From Halovulum dunhuangense (GTDB lineage: Bacteria > Pseudomonadota > Alphaproteobacteria > Rhodobacterales > Rhodobacteraceae), in NCBI RefSeq assembly GCF_013093415.1, contig NZ_JABFBC010000001.1, positions 1,798,001 to 1,862,000 of the forward strand: DNA of 64,000 nucleotides. The letters are read 5' to 3'. A program made the translations under genes and the position numbers. Positions 1 to 8,126 of the stretch are shown one piece after another. The stretch's first letter is position 1. The number at the start of each line of letters is the position of its first letter. Under the pieces are notes generated by a model that searched no databases, was not told where the DNA came from, and was given only the letters and a program-made list of their open reading frames with translations.

Positions 1-336
1 GTCCATGAACTGGTCGAACTCGGCCTGGTCCTTGGCCCGGCGCAGCCGCTCCAGGAAGGACTGGAAGGCGTTCTGCTCGTCCTCGAGACGCTTCAGCGTG
101 TCGTCGCGATAGGCGTCGAAGGCGGAGTTGCCGGAGCTGCGAAAGCGGGCGCCGGTATGGGACCATCTGCGGGCTGAACAGGTCATGCGGTTGCTCCAGA
201 ACATGTAGGCGAGAAGGGCGAGGCCGATCGGCCAGAAGGCGATGAAGGCGATCACCATGGCGGCGATCCAGGCTCCCTTGCCGCGCGCGTCGAGCCACGC
301 CTCGGCGTCCGAGAACCAGCGGGTAATCCTGTGCAT
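1..336 (-). CDS. DUF2852 family membrane protein (partial, 3' end outside window)
   Basis: The reading frame is open from the ATG to the window edge (112 codons, no stop), so the carboxy terminus is missing. An amphipathic start is followed by one hydrophobic segment at about residues 23-47, then a charged, probably coiled tail rich in Arg, Asp and Glu ending in FDQFMD. This layout matches the DUF2852 family of small alphaproteobacterial membrane proteins; the function is unknown. A good ribosome site (AAAGGA) precedes the ATG. A 25-bp palindrome lies just upstream and a tetR gene is the next gene, so it is probably the target of that regulator. Confidence 0.75.
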   Translation of the reverse strand, partial: MHRITRWFSDAEAWLDARGKGAWIAAMVIAFIAFWPIGLALLAYMFWSNRMTCSARRWSHTGARFRSSGNSAFDAYRDDTLKRLEDEQNAFQSFLERLRRAKDQAEFDQFMD

Positions 337-350
337 GTCCGGTCCTTTCG

Positions 351-375
351 ATGTGAATGTGAATTACATTTACAT
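351..375. promoter_or_regulatory. Palindromic operator candidate for the adjacent TetR regulator
   Basis: The arms ATGTGAATGT and ACATTTACAT flank the centre GAATT and match at 9 of 10 positions. The site is AT-rich in a GC-rich setting, sits 15 bases upstream of the DUF2852 start, and would overlap that gene's likely -10 region. TetR proteins bind such palindromes as dimers. The pairing with the neighbouring tetR is an inference from position. Confidence 0.6.
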
Positions 376-421
376 AGATGGAAAGCCGAGGGCGTGGCGC
401 AAGAGGGGGCGGGCGATTTTT

Positions 422-1063
422 TCACCGCGCCGCGTCGGGGGGGATCAGGCCGAGCCCGCGCAGGTAGATGCCGATGCCGCTTTCCAGCAGTTCCTCCGCC
501 TCGAAGGGCGAGGTGCGGCCGGGGGTGCCGCGGGCGAACAGTTCGACCACGCCATGGGCCAGCGCCCAGATGTGATGGCTGACCATGGTCGCGGGCGGGC
601 GGCGGTCGCGGGGCAGGCTTGCGATCAGCGCCTCGGCCGCGCGGGTCAGCACGGCAAACGCGCGGTCGGCGGCGATCTTGAGCTCGGGGTTCGCGGCCGG
701 CGACAGCCCGCTTTCGAACATCGTTATGTAATGGCCCGGATGGCTGCGGGCGAAGGCGAGATAGGCGCGGCCGGCCGCCTCGATCCCCTTCAGGGGCGAG
801 GGCGCGGCGCGGGCGACGGCGCGGCCCAGGCTGTCGGCGAAGATCTCGAAGCCCTGGCGGGCGGCTTCCTCGATCAGCTCCTCGCGGCCGCGCACATGGC
901 GATAGGGCGCGCCGGGGCTGACGCCTGCGCGGCGCGCCGCCTCGGTGATGGTGAAGCCGAGGGGGCCTTTCTCCACCACAAGCTCCAGCGTGGCCTCGAC
1001 CAGCGCCTGGCGCAGGTTTCCGTGGTGATAGCCGCGTCGAGGGGAGGCGTTGTCGTCGCCCAT
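422..1063 (-). CDS. TetR/AcrR family regulator with WHG-type C-terminal domain
   Basis: A 213-residue protein. The amino-terminal helix-turn-helix (about residues 15-60) has the family pattern TITEAARRAGVSPGAPYRH. The ligand-binding half carries W-A-L-A-H-G near residue 166, as in the WHG subfamily. The ATG at 1063 is chosen over upstream in-frame starts because it follows the ppk2 stop by 7 bases and the protein begins as family members do. It is probably co-transcribed after ppk2. The palindrome upstream of the DUF2852 gene is the likely binding site. The inducing ligand cannot be read from sequence. Confidence 0.85.
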   Translation of the reverse strand: MGDDNASPRRGYHHGNLRQALVEATLELVVEKGPLGFTITEAARRAGVSPGAPYRHVRGREELIEEAARQGFEIFADSLGRAVARAAPSPLKGIEAAGRAYLAFARSHPGHYITMFESGLSPAANPELKIAADRAFAVLTRAAEALIASLPRDRRPPATMVSHHIWALAHGVVELFARGTPGRTSPFEAEELLESGIGIYLRGLGLIPPDAAR

Positions 1064-1070
1064 GTCGGCC

Positions 1071-1949
1071 TCAGGCAAGCCCCATGGCGCGGGGGCTGCC
1101 GCAGATGGCGCTGTCGGGCGCCTCGACCTCGAGGCCGGGGATCGCAAGTTGGCGCAGCACCAGCCGGATCGCGGCCAGCCGTGCGCGTTTCTTGTCGTCC
1201 GAGCGGATCACCGTCCAGGGCGCGTGGTCGGAATGGCTGCGCTCGTAAGTCTCGCGGATGGCGGCGGTATAGGCGTCCCAGCGCGACAGCCCGTCGATGT
1301 CGATGCGGCTGAGCTTCCACTGCTTCACCGGGTCGCTCTCGCGCGCAAGGAACCGGCGAAGCTGTTCGGCGCGGCCCACGTTGAGCCAGATCTTGATGAG
1401 GGTCACGCCGTCGTCGACCAGCATCTGCTCGAAACCGTTGACCTGCCCGAAGAAGCGTTCGCGCTCTTCGTCGGTGCAGAAGCCGAACACATGCTCGACG
1501 ACGCCGCGGTTGTACCAGGAGCGGTCGAAGAACACCATCTGGCCGGCGGCGGGCATGTGGGCGACGTAGCGCTGGAAATACCATTGCGTCGCCTCGACAT
1601 CCGAGGGTTTGGACAGGGCGACCACATGGGCCGAGCGGGGGTTCAGGTTCTCGCGGAAGCGCTTGATGACGCCGCCCTTGCCGGCGGCGTCGCGCCCCTC
1701 GAAGACGATGGCGATGCGGGCGCCGGTGTCGTTGATCCAGCGCTGCGCGCGGGCCAGCCCGACCTGGAGCGCGTCCATCTCGGCGTCATAGACCTTGCCA
1801 TCCATTTCCCGCCGGTAGGGATAGGTCGGTTCGAGGATGTCGTCCTTGTCCGCGCCCCGCAGGGCCGTGCGCACGTCTTCGGGTGCGCCGCTCCGGGCAA
1901 AGGCGCTGATCGCGCCGTCAAAGGGTTTCGCGAATAGCTGGCTGTCCAT
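1071..1949 (-). CDS. ppk2: Polyphosphate kinase 2 (PPK2) family protein
   Basis: A 292-residue cytosolic kinase that moves phosphate between polyphosphate and nucleotides. The Walker A motif GRDAAGKGG, the Walker B-like FFDRSWYNR and the lid region following it are all present, which fits a one-domain class I PPK2. Whether it favours ADP/GDP synthesis or polyphosphate formation cannot be settled from motifs. The ATG at 1949 gives the usual amino terminus; an earlier in-frame ATG would add 18 unusual residues. It lies immediately upstream of tetR in the same direction. Confidence 0.92.
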   Translation of the reverse strand: MDSQLFAKPFDGAISAFARSGAPEDVRTALRGADKDDILEPTYPYRREMDGKVYDAEMDALQVGLARAQRWINDTGARIAIVFEGRDAAGKGGVIKRFRENLNPRSAHVVALSKPSDVEATQWYFQRYVAHMPAAGQMVFFDRSWYNRGVVEHVFGFCTDEERERFFGQVNGFEQMLVDDGVTLIKIWLNVGRAEQLRRFLARESDPVKQWKLSRIDIDGLSRWDAYTAAIRETYERSHSDHAPWTVIRSDDKKRARLAAIRLVLRQLAIPGLEVEAPDSAICGSPRAMGLA

Positions 1950-2003
1950 GAGGCCCCCCCTGGGTGGTTGGGGGACTATGGGCCGCGGGTGGGGAAAGGG
2001 CAA

Positions 2004-2999
2004 CTAGATCGCGGCGTTGAGCCGGGAAAGCGCCTGCGCCACGACCGGGGTTGCGACATGGTGGGGCATGTGGCCCACGCCTTCGAGCAGGGTCAGCCGC
2101 GCCTGGGGGATCGCCCGGGCGAAGGGGATCGCGTGGATGTCGGCGGGCACGATGCCGTCGGTATCGCCGTGGATCACCTCGATCGGCATGCTCAGCCGGT
2201 CGTAGCGGGGAACCATCCGCCGCAGATGGCCCTTGAGATTGCCCACGTCGGCTGCGTTCGCGCGCACCGTGGCGGGGCGCAGGGCAAGGTCGGCGCCGAC
2301 ATTCTCGGCATAGCCCTCGGGCGGGCGCTGGGGCGCGAAGATGCGGTCGAGCGCGCCGCGCACCAGGCTGTCGGAAGCCAGCGCCGGCAGGATGCGCGAC
2401 ACCAGCGGCCCGGTGACGGGATTGCCGGCCAGCCCGTACATCACCCCCACGCCGCCCGGCCAGACCTGGCTGGGGGCCGAGATCAGGACAAGCCCCGGCA
2501 CCCGGTCCGGGGCGTCGATGGCCCAGGCCAGCGCTACCGAGCCGCCATAGGAATGGCCCATCACGATCGCCTCGCCGAAGCCCAGCTGCGCGGCCGCCTG
2601 CCGCATCAGCCGCGCCTGCACGAAGGGATCGTCGCCATCGCGTGCGGGGCGTTCGGAAAAGCCCAGGCCCGGGCGGTCGAACATCAGCAGCGTGTTCTGC
2701 CGGCCAAGCGCCTGCGCGGGGCCGATGGTCCAGTCGCGCAGGTTGCCGCTGGCGCCATGGATGGCGACGGCCTTCGGGCCGCGCCCGGCGATCTGGTAGT
2801 GCAGGCGGGTGCCCTCGACGGTAATGAAATCGCCCGAGGGGCGGGTGGCAGCCTGGGTCAGGTCACTCTCCGTGGATGCGGCGCAACCGGCCAGGCCCGC
2901 CAGCCCGACCGCGGATGCGCCCAGCACAAGCGCGCGGCGGCGCGGATCAGGCCTGTCCGATTTCTCCGAGGTCGAAGGGCGTGGTCTGATATATCTCAT
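2004..2999 (-). CDS. Alpha/beta hydrolase, probable Tat/lipoprotein export
   Basis: About 331 residues with a full alpha/beta hydrolase core: an oxyanion HG near the first strand, nucleophile motif GHSYGG, an acidic residue in HGDTDGIVP and the catalytic His in GVGHMPHH. The amino end has an Arg-rich stretch (PRRRALVLG), a hydrophobic run and LAGC, a plausible lipobox. It is probably a periplasmic or membrane-anchored esterase; the substrate is unknown. The start is uncertain: the ATG used here overlaps the metA coding end by 53 bases and lacks a strong ribosome site, but later starts would cut into the signal sequence. Confidence 0.8.
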   Translation of the reverse strand: MRYIRPRPSTSEKSDRPDPRRRALVLGASAVGLAGLAGCAASTESDLTQAATRPSGDFITVEGTRLHYQIAGRGPKAVAIHGASGNLRDWTIGPAQALGRQNTLLMFDRPGLGFSERPARDGDDPFVQARLMRQAAAQLGFGEAIVMGHSYGGSVALAWAIDAPDRVPGLVLISAPSQVWPGGVGVMYGLAGNPVTGPLVSRILPALASDSLVRGALDRIFAPQRPPEGYAENVGADLALRPATVRANAADVGNLKGHLRRMVPRYDRLSMPIEVIHGDTDGIVPADIHAIPFARAIPQARLTLLEGVGHMPHHVATPVVAQALSRLNAAI

Positions 3000-3867
3000 T
3001 GATCCAGTTGCCATAAAACAGGTGCGCATGGCTTCGCCACCGGTTCTCGGGCCTGCGCGTCGGGTCGTCACCGGGGAAGTAGTTCACCGGCAACTGGATG
3101 GTATCCCCGCTCGCGACATCGCGATCATACTCGGCCTTGAGCGTGGTCGAGTCGTATTCGAGGTGATTGAGCATGTAGAGCGCCCGGTGGCAGGGATCGT
3201 CCACCAGGCAGACGCCCACCTCGTCCGAGGCCATGAGGATCTGCAACTCGGGCTCTGCCTCGATGTCCGAGAGGCGCATCTCGGTCCAGCGGCTGACGGG
3301 CACCACGAAATCGTCCGAGAAGCCCCGCAGATAGGGCGAGGCGGGGGCGAGATTGCGGTGCCGGAAGCAGCCGAAGGCCTTTTTCGGCAGGGTGTCCTTG
3401 TGGATGCCGTGGAAGTGGTTGAGCATCGCCATGCCACCCCAGCAGACCCCCATCGTGTGATGCACATGGGTCTGCGTCCAGTCGAAGATCTCGTGCAGCT
3501 CGTCGATATAGGTGACCTGGCCGAACTCCAGATGCTCGATCGGCGCGCCGGTGATGATCAGCCCGTCGAAGCGGCGGTCCTTGATGTCCTGGAAGCGGTG
3601 GTAGAACGCCTCCATGTGCTCGGCCGAGGTGTTGCGCGTCTCGTGCTCGGACATGCGGATCAGCGTAAGCTCGATCTGAAGGGGCGTCGCGCCGATCACG
3701 CGGGCGAACTGCGTCTCGGTCTCGGCCTTTTTCGGCATCAGGTTCAGAAGCCCGATCTGCAAGGGACGAATGTCCTGCCGCGCCGCCCGCTCCTCGGCCA
3801 TGACCATGACACCCTCGCGCGAGAGGACGTCATAGGCGGGCAGGTCGGCAGGCAGCTTGATGGGCAT
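2947..3867 (-). CDS. metA: Homoserine O-acetyltransferase (MetA family)
   Basis: A 306-residue enzyme acylating homoserine in methionine synthesis. The catalytic Cys is residue 142 in GVCWGGMA. Residue 111, in [10 protein letters not shown], is Glu. In characterised MetA proteins Glu at this position goes with acetyl-CoA use and Gly with succinyl-CoA, so the acetyl donor is inferred. Length and ends are normal. The 34-base gap to the upstream ATPase gene is too short for a SAM-II riboswitch, a common control of methionine genes in this class, so regulation must lie elsewhere. Confidence 0.93.
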   Translation of the reverse strand: MPIKLPADLPAYDVLSREGVMVMAEERAARQDIRPLQIGLLNLMPKKAETETQFARVIGATPLQIELTLIRMSEHETRNTSAEHMEAFYHRFQDIKDRRFDGLIITGAPIEHLEFGQVTYIDELHEIFDWTQTHVHHTMGVCWGGMAMLNHFHGIHKDTLPKKAFGCFRHRNLAPASPYLRGFSDDFVVPVSRWTEMRLSDIEAEPELQILMASDEVGVCLVDDPCHRALYMLNHLEYDSTTLKAEYDRDVASGDTIQLPVNYFPGDDPTRRPENRWRSHAHLFYGNWINEIYQTTPFDLGEIGQA

Positions 3868-3901
3868 GGAGCTGTGTTTCCGTAACTGTGTTCAGGCGCG
3901 C

Positions 3902-4777
3902 TTAAATGGCCGCTCGCCCGGCTTCTGGCAAGGCCCGTGCGATCAGGTGCTCGAAATCGCGGGCCTCGCGGACCCGTGCCACGTCGTCGGCCTCGATCGT
4001 GACGCCCCAGTTCCGCGCGATGGCCGCATAGATCGGCAGGCGATGTTCGAGCAGCCGGCGAAAGCCCCAGCGGATGAAGTCGTCGGGATCCACTTCCGCC
4101 TCGGCCACGCCGCGCGCGGCGCGGTAGTCGTCCCAGATCCCGCGCAGGAACCCTTCGGTGTAGTACATCGGCTTCGGCGCCTTCGAGAAGCGCGCGACCA
4201 GCGCCTCGACATGGGCGTCCGTGCCGCGGATCCACACCGGCAGGATGTTCGACGACAGCGGCTTCAGCACCGGATCCTCGGGGTTTTCGGGGTCCACGAC
4301 TTCGCAGAGCGAACCGGAGGTGTCGGCCACGAAATGCGGATAGCCGTAGATCGCCTCGGCCTTGTCCGCGAAATGCAGCGCATCGAGCGTTGCCGCCACT
4401 TCGGCCTCGTGGTGCTGGCGCTGGCGGCGGACATATTCCTCGAAGGGGATGCCGCCCTTTTCGGGGTTGCCGGGCTTGCCCAGATAGGTCGACAGCGGGG
4501 CCAGATTCTGGAAGGTGATGTTCGACGCGATGTAGATCGAGTCCGACATCAGAAGCTCGCGCAGGAACGGGTTGCGCATCGCCTCGCGCTTGAAGTTGTC
4601 GACGATGTGCTCGCCCATGTAGCGGGTGCCGATGCGGAAATCGACGCTGTAGTGGAACCACTGCCCGCTGTCGCGCAGGATGTTCGAGACATGGGTCTTG
4701 CCCAGCCCCGACATGCCGAACAGCGCCACCCGCTTGTTGGGCGCGGCAAGCCAGTCGCTGGCGGTGCGGTAGAGCAT
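3902..4777 (-). CDS. P-loop ATPase of unknown role
   Basis: A 291-residue cytosolic protein. The Walker A motif GMSGLGKTH lies near residues 21-29, after a short lead (MLYRTASDWL). The rest is charged and contains YIASNITFQNL and a His/Glu-rich middle. I do not recognise a specific function; annotations of similar proteins usually stop at ATPase. The ATG at 4777 is supported by a GGGAGG ribosome site, while the longer frame upstream looks non-coding. It lies 34 bases upstream of metA in the same direction and may share its transcript. Confidence 0.7.
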   Translation of the reverse strand: MLYRTASDWLAAPNKRVALFGMSGLGKTHVSNILRDSGQWFHYSVDFRIGTRYMGEHIVDNFKREAMRNPFLRELLMSDSIYIASNITFQNLAPLSTYLGKPGNPEKGGIPFEEYVRRQRQHHEAEVAATLDALHFADKAEAIYGYPHFVADTSGSLCEVVDPENPEDPVLKPLSSNILPVWIRGTDAHVEALVARFSKAPKPMYYTEGFLRGIWDDYRAARGVAEAEVDPDDFIRWGFRRLLEHRLPIYAAIARNWGVTIEADDVARVREARDFEHLIARALPEAGRAAI

Positions 4778-4840
4778 GGCGGGCCTCCCGGTGGGGTCGC
4801 GGTCGGCGCCATCGGTAATCGACGGGGCGCGGGCCTTCAA

Positions 4841-4871
4841 ACGAAAAACGCCGCGCCCGTAGGCGCGGCGT
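4841..4871 (-). terminator. Rho-independent terminator after ppa
   Basis: A perfect 10-bp GC-rich stem (ACGCCGCGCC/GGCGCGGCGT) with a CGTA loop is followed on the minus strand by TTTTTCG. It sits directly downstream of the ppa stop codon. Confidence 0.85.
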
Positions 4872-4894
4872 CGTCAATCCCGGCGCGGGCGGGG

Positions 4895-5431
4895 TTACTT
4901 TGCCACGGCCGCCAGCGAGGTGGTCAGGATCGACTCGGCCTCGGCGCGGTCGCCCCAGCCGATGACCTTGACCCACTTGCCCTCTTCCAGATCCTTGTAG
5001 TGCTCGAAGAAGTGCTTGATGCGGTCGCGGGTCTTCTGCGGCACGTCGTTCAGGTCGTTGATATGGGCCTGGAACGGATCGACCTTGGCCACCGGCACGG
5101 CGATCAGCTTGTCGTCCATGCCGCCATCGTCTTCCATCTTCAGCACGCCCACGGGACGGCAGCGGATCACGACGCCGGGCTGAAGCGGGAAGTCGCACAG
5201 CACCAGCACGTCGGTCGGGTCGCCATCCGCGTGCAGCGTGTTCGGCACGAAGCCGTAGTTGCAGGGATAGAACATCGGGGTGTTCACCACGCGGTCGACG
5301 AACACCGCGCCCGACTCCTTGTCGATCTCGTACTTGACCGGCGCCCCGCCCGCGGCGCCGCCGGTGATCTCGATGACCACGTTGATGTCCTGCGGCGGGT
5401 TCTTGCCGGCGGGGATCTTGTCGATGTTCAT
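4895..5431 (-). CDS. ppa: Inorganic pyrophosphatase (family I)
   Basis: A 178-residue soluble enzyme that hydrolyses pyrophosphate. The signature [10 protein letters not shown] holds the metal-binding Asp residues, and Lys/Arg/Tyr residues expected around the active site ([12 protein letters not shown]) are present. The length is that of bacterial hexameric enzymes. A GGAGAG ribosome site precedes the ATG. It is a single-gene unit with its own terminator. Confidence 0.96.
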   Translation of the reverse strand: MNIDKIPAGKNPPQDINVVIEITGGAAGGAPVKYEIDKESGAVFVDRVVNTPMFYPCNYGFVPNTLHADGDPTDVLVLCDFPLQPGVVIRCRPVGVLKMEDDGGMDDKLIAVPVAKVDPFQAHINDLNDVPQKTRDRIKHFFEHYKDLEEGKWVKVIGWGDRAEAESILTTSLAAVAK

Positions 5432-5608
5432 GTGTCAGCTCTCCGTTCGTGATGCGGGATCGGCGCCGCCCGTAGCATGGATGCTGCAAGCGCGAAAGCG
5501 CCTTGTGCGGCGGCCGTCCGGGGCAGGGGCGTTTTGCCGCCCGCGCGGCCCGGGCCGTGGCGGATTTCGCGATTGCCAGCGGGACCGCCGCCGGCTTAGC
5601 GTCGGGCC

Positions 5609-6277
5609 ATGATCCGGCAGCTTGTTCCCGCGCTTCTCCTGGCCCTTGCCGCCCCCCTGCAGGCCCAGCCCGTGCAGATGGAGGCCCTGTCGCCCGAAAC
5701 GGCCCGCCTGATCCGCCCGGTGGCCGAGGTGGCGGCGCGTGACCTGCAATCGATGCCCGCGATCCGCCTGACCACCCGGATGGCCGATGTCTGCGGCGGG
5801 GGCGATGGCAACCCGCTGATGCGCTACTGCACGTCGGAGAACGTGATCTTCGTGGCAAGCCAGCTTGGCACGGCGGTGCCGGATGCGCGCGCGGCCTCCT
5901 ACATGCTGGCGCACCAGCTGGGCCACGCGGTGCAGGTGCGCCACGGACAGGCCGATCTGGCGCTGGCCGCGATCCGTGCCGCCCCCGCGCGCGAGGCGGT
6001 GCTGCGCGGCATGGTCACGCGGCAGGTGGAATGCATCGCGGGCGTGCTGCACGGCCGTGCCTTCGGGGCCGAGGGTCCGTCGATCGCCGACTGGTTCGGG
6101 GCCGAGCCCTTCACCGATGCCCATTGGGGCCGGGCGCCGGTGGGCGGGGGGCCGCGCGTTTCCATCGGGCTTGGCCCCCGCGACGAATGGTTCCGGCGCG
6201 GGCGCATGGCGGGAACCCTTTCGGGCTGCGCGGTGGACGAGCTGGGGACCGAGAGGATCGAGCGCGCCGCGCGCTAG
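5609..6277 (+). CDS. Secreted zincin-like protein with HQxxH in place of HExxH
   Basis: A 222-residue protein with a signal peptide (residues 1-20, cleavage after LQAQ). The central AHQLGHAVQ (102-106 HQLGH) and the later ECIAGV (Glu141) resemble the neutral zinc metallopeptidase family of YpfJ (AHExGHxVQ then E-QADC-AG). The catalytic Glu is replaced by Gln103 (codon CAG), while both His and the possible third ligand Glu141 remain. A late WFRRGRMAG also echoes the family. It is probably a metal-binding non-enzyme or has altered chemistry. Its 3' end overlaps the converging gene by four bases. Confidence 0.6.
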   Translation: MIRQLVPALLLALAAPLQAQPVQMEALSPETARLIRPVAEVAARDLQSMPAIRLTTRMADVCGGGDGNPLMRYCTSENVIFVASQLGTAVPDARAASYMLAHQLGHAVQVRHGQADLALAAIRAAPAREAVLRGMVTRQVECIAGVLHGRAFGAEGPSIADWFGAEPFTDAHWGRAPVGGGPRVSIGLGPRDEWFRRGRMAGTLSGCAVDELGTERIERAAR

Positions 6278-6792
6278 AAGCGGAAGTTCAGGCCCAGATG
6301 CGCCACGTCGGTGTCGGCGCTGTCGGCATTGTCGCGCATGTTCGACAGGTGGAACCAGCCAAGGCTCAGATCCGCGCCCTCGGTCAGGGGCAGAGTCAGG
6401 TCGACGCCGCTGCGGAACTGGACCAGCTCGCCCCCGTCGAACCCGCCGCCGATGTCGGACTGGTAGAGCGCGGGACCGACAAAGGGCGTGACCGTCGCGC
6501 CCGACAGCGTGAACGTCTTGCCAAGCCCCGCCGACAGGAACAGGTCGCCCTGATCCGAGGCGCCGAAGCCATAGACCATCCGGAACCGTTCGAATGCGAG
6601 GTCGTCGGGGCGTGCGGTCAGGATCACGAAGGCGTCGGGCTCGGTGCCGGTGCCGCCGTACTGGGTGACGCTGCCAAGGGTCACAGCCACATCCATCCGC
6701 GCGCCATCGGGGGGCGGCAGATCGCCCGGCGCGAACAGGATGGTCGCACCCAGCGCCCCGATCAGTTCGGCATAGCTCAAGCCCAGCGGCAT
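6274..6792 (-). CDS. PagL-like outer-membrane beta-barrel (acyloxyacyl hydrolase family)
   Basis: About 172 residues with alternating strands and a terminal aromatic (LGLNFRF), as in small outer-membrane barrels. FHLSN near the end resembles the PagL catalytic HxSN; the acid 12 residues after that Ser, Glu in PagL, is Asp here. PagL removes an acyl chain from lipid A. The ATG at 6792 is chosen because GGGGAG lies 8 bases upstream; it would abut the GTG at 6801. No clear signal peptide is visible with this start, which is a weak point of the assignment. Confidence 0.5.
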   Translation of the reverse strand: MPLGLSYAELIGALGATILFAPGDLPPPDGARMDVAVTLGSVTQYGGTGTEPDAFVILTARPDDLAFERFRMVYGFGASDQGDLFLSAGLGKTFTLSGATVTPFVGPALYQSDIGGGFDGGELVQFRSGVDLTLPLTEGADLSLGWFHLSNMRDNADSADTDVAHLGLNFRF

Positions 6793-6862
6793 GTCGTTCA
6801 CTCCCCGTCTTGCGTCGACCGTTGCTAGCGGGATCGCGCGGCCTGCGCCAGAGGGGGGCGCG

Positions 6863-7858
6863 TCATTCGCCGGGCGCTGATGCGCCGAGGACGCGGTCGA
6901 GAAAGCCCGTCAGCCGCGCCAGCGCCTCGAGGCCGGCCGGGTCGCTCAGGTCGAACTGGTATTCGTGCCCCAGCGGCGGCTGGCGGTCGGGCTCGAAGAA
7001 CAGCCGGTCCACCTCGACGCCCTTTGCGGCGATGCTCTCGGCCAGGATCGCGGATTGCGGCGCCAGCGGGTCGCCATTGCCGACCGAGACGAAGCTGGGC
7101 GGGAAGGCGGGCGTGACGTGGCGCTGCACCGCCATCTGGGCAAGGCGCGGATCGCCCGCGATGTCGCGCTGGCCGAAATAGGACCAGACGGCGGTCTCGA
7201 CGAAGCCCGCGAACGCGCCGCCGCCCGTGAGCAGGGTGGGGTCGTAGATGCCGCAGAAGAGCACCACGCCCGATGGCGCGACCTGCGGCGGGGCGATGCC
7301 GAGCGTCTCCCCGTAGGCGGGATCGGTGAGGGCGGCGGCAAGCTGGCCCGCGATCTGGGCGCCCGCAGAATCGCCTGCGATCACATGGCGTTGCATGTCG
7401 ATGTTAAGGATGTCGGCCGCGCGGTTCAGATGCTGCAGCGCGCGGGCGGCCTGCTGCACCGGCACGGGGTAACGCGCTTCGGGCGCGCGCGTGTAGCCAA
7501 GCGCGATCGCGGCCACGCCGCGATCCGCGAGAAGGCGCAGGTAGCCCGACAGGTCCGAGCGGTCGCCGGCCACGAAACCGCCGCCATGGATCCAGATGAC
7601 GACCGGGTGCGGGCCCTCGCCTGCCGGCAGGTAAAGGTCGAACCTCTCGCGTGGCGCATCGCCGTAGGGGATGCCGACGCGAACCTCCACCGCGCCGGTG
7701 GAGTATTCCGCGAGCGCCGCATTGCGCCGCTCTGCATCTTGGCCAAACGCGTAGCGGATCAGGAGCACCCTGGGCCAGGGCGTGAAGACCCAGGCCGCAG
7801 AACCGAGCAGGCCCGCGACCAGGACAAGACCGACAAGGATGCGAATGCTTCGCCGCAT
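6863..7858 (-). CDS. Membrane-anchored HSL-type esterase/lipase
   Basis: A 331-residue protein with one amino-terminal membrane segment (about residues 5-25) followed by an alpha/beta hydrolase domain. The HGGGF oxyanion motif and GDSAGAQ nucleophile are those of the hormone-sensitive-lipase group, and a late GHEYQF could hold the catalytic His. It probably acts in the periplasm on short acyl esters; the substrate is unknown. The ATG at 7858 has GGAG seven bases upstream. It is transcribed alone. Confidence 0.8.
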   Translation of the reverse strand: MRRSIRILVGLVLVAGLLGSAAWVFTPWPRVLLIRYAFGQDAERRNAALAEYSTGAVEVRVGIPYGDAPRERFDLYLPAGEGPHPVVIWIHGGGFVAGDRSDLSGYLRLLADRGVAAIALGYTRAPEARYPVPVQQAARALQHLNRAADILNIDMQRHVIAGDSAGAQIAGQLAAALTDPAYGETLGIAPPQVAPSGVVLFCGIYDPTLLTGGGAFAGFVETAVWSYFGQRDIAGDPRLAQMAVQRHVTPAFPPSFVSVGNGDPLAPQSAILAESIAAKGVEVDRLFFEPDRQPPLGHEYQFDLSDPAGLEALARLTGFLDRVLGASAPGE

Positions 7859-7906
7859 GTGCCCACTCCGCTGATCGGGGTCAGCGTAGCGCAGCGTCGC
7901 GGTCAC

Positions 7907-8126
7907 GTCGCCCGCTATCGGGTGGGTGGGCCGTGGCGTCGTCGCGTTGGTCCCGCCGGATCGCGGTCGTCTCCCGGCCCCGGCGGCTGGGCTTTGTTCG
8001 CGTCTGGTGGGCGCGGAAGGCGGCTTCGTCGGTGAAAGCTTCCTCGACCGTCCGGACCAACGGTGGGCTCGACGCGAAAGGACAGGCAGGCGGGTACGGC
8101 GCAGGTCAGGGCGCCGCCCGGCCGGA
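7907..8126. other. Gap between esterase and guaA genes
   Basis: These 220 bases hold no frame that looks coding and no clear hairpin-plus-T terminator. The esterase promoter must lie at its left end. Confidence 0.4.

Noticed and set aside
3868-3901. Possible SAM-II riboswitch before metA
   Set aside because: The gap is only 34 bases and lacks the conserved core of that riboswitch.
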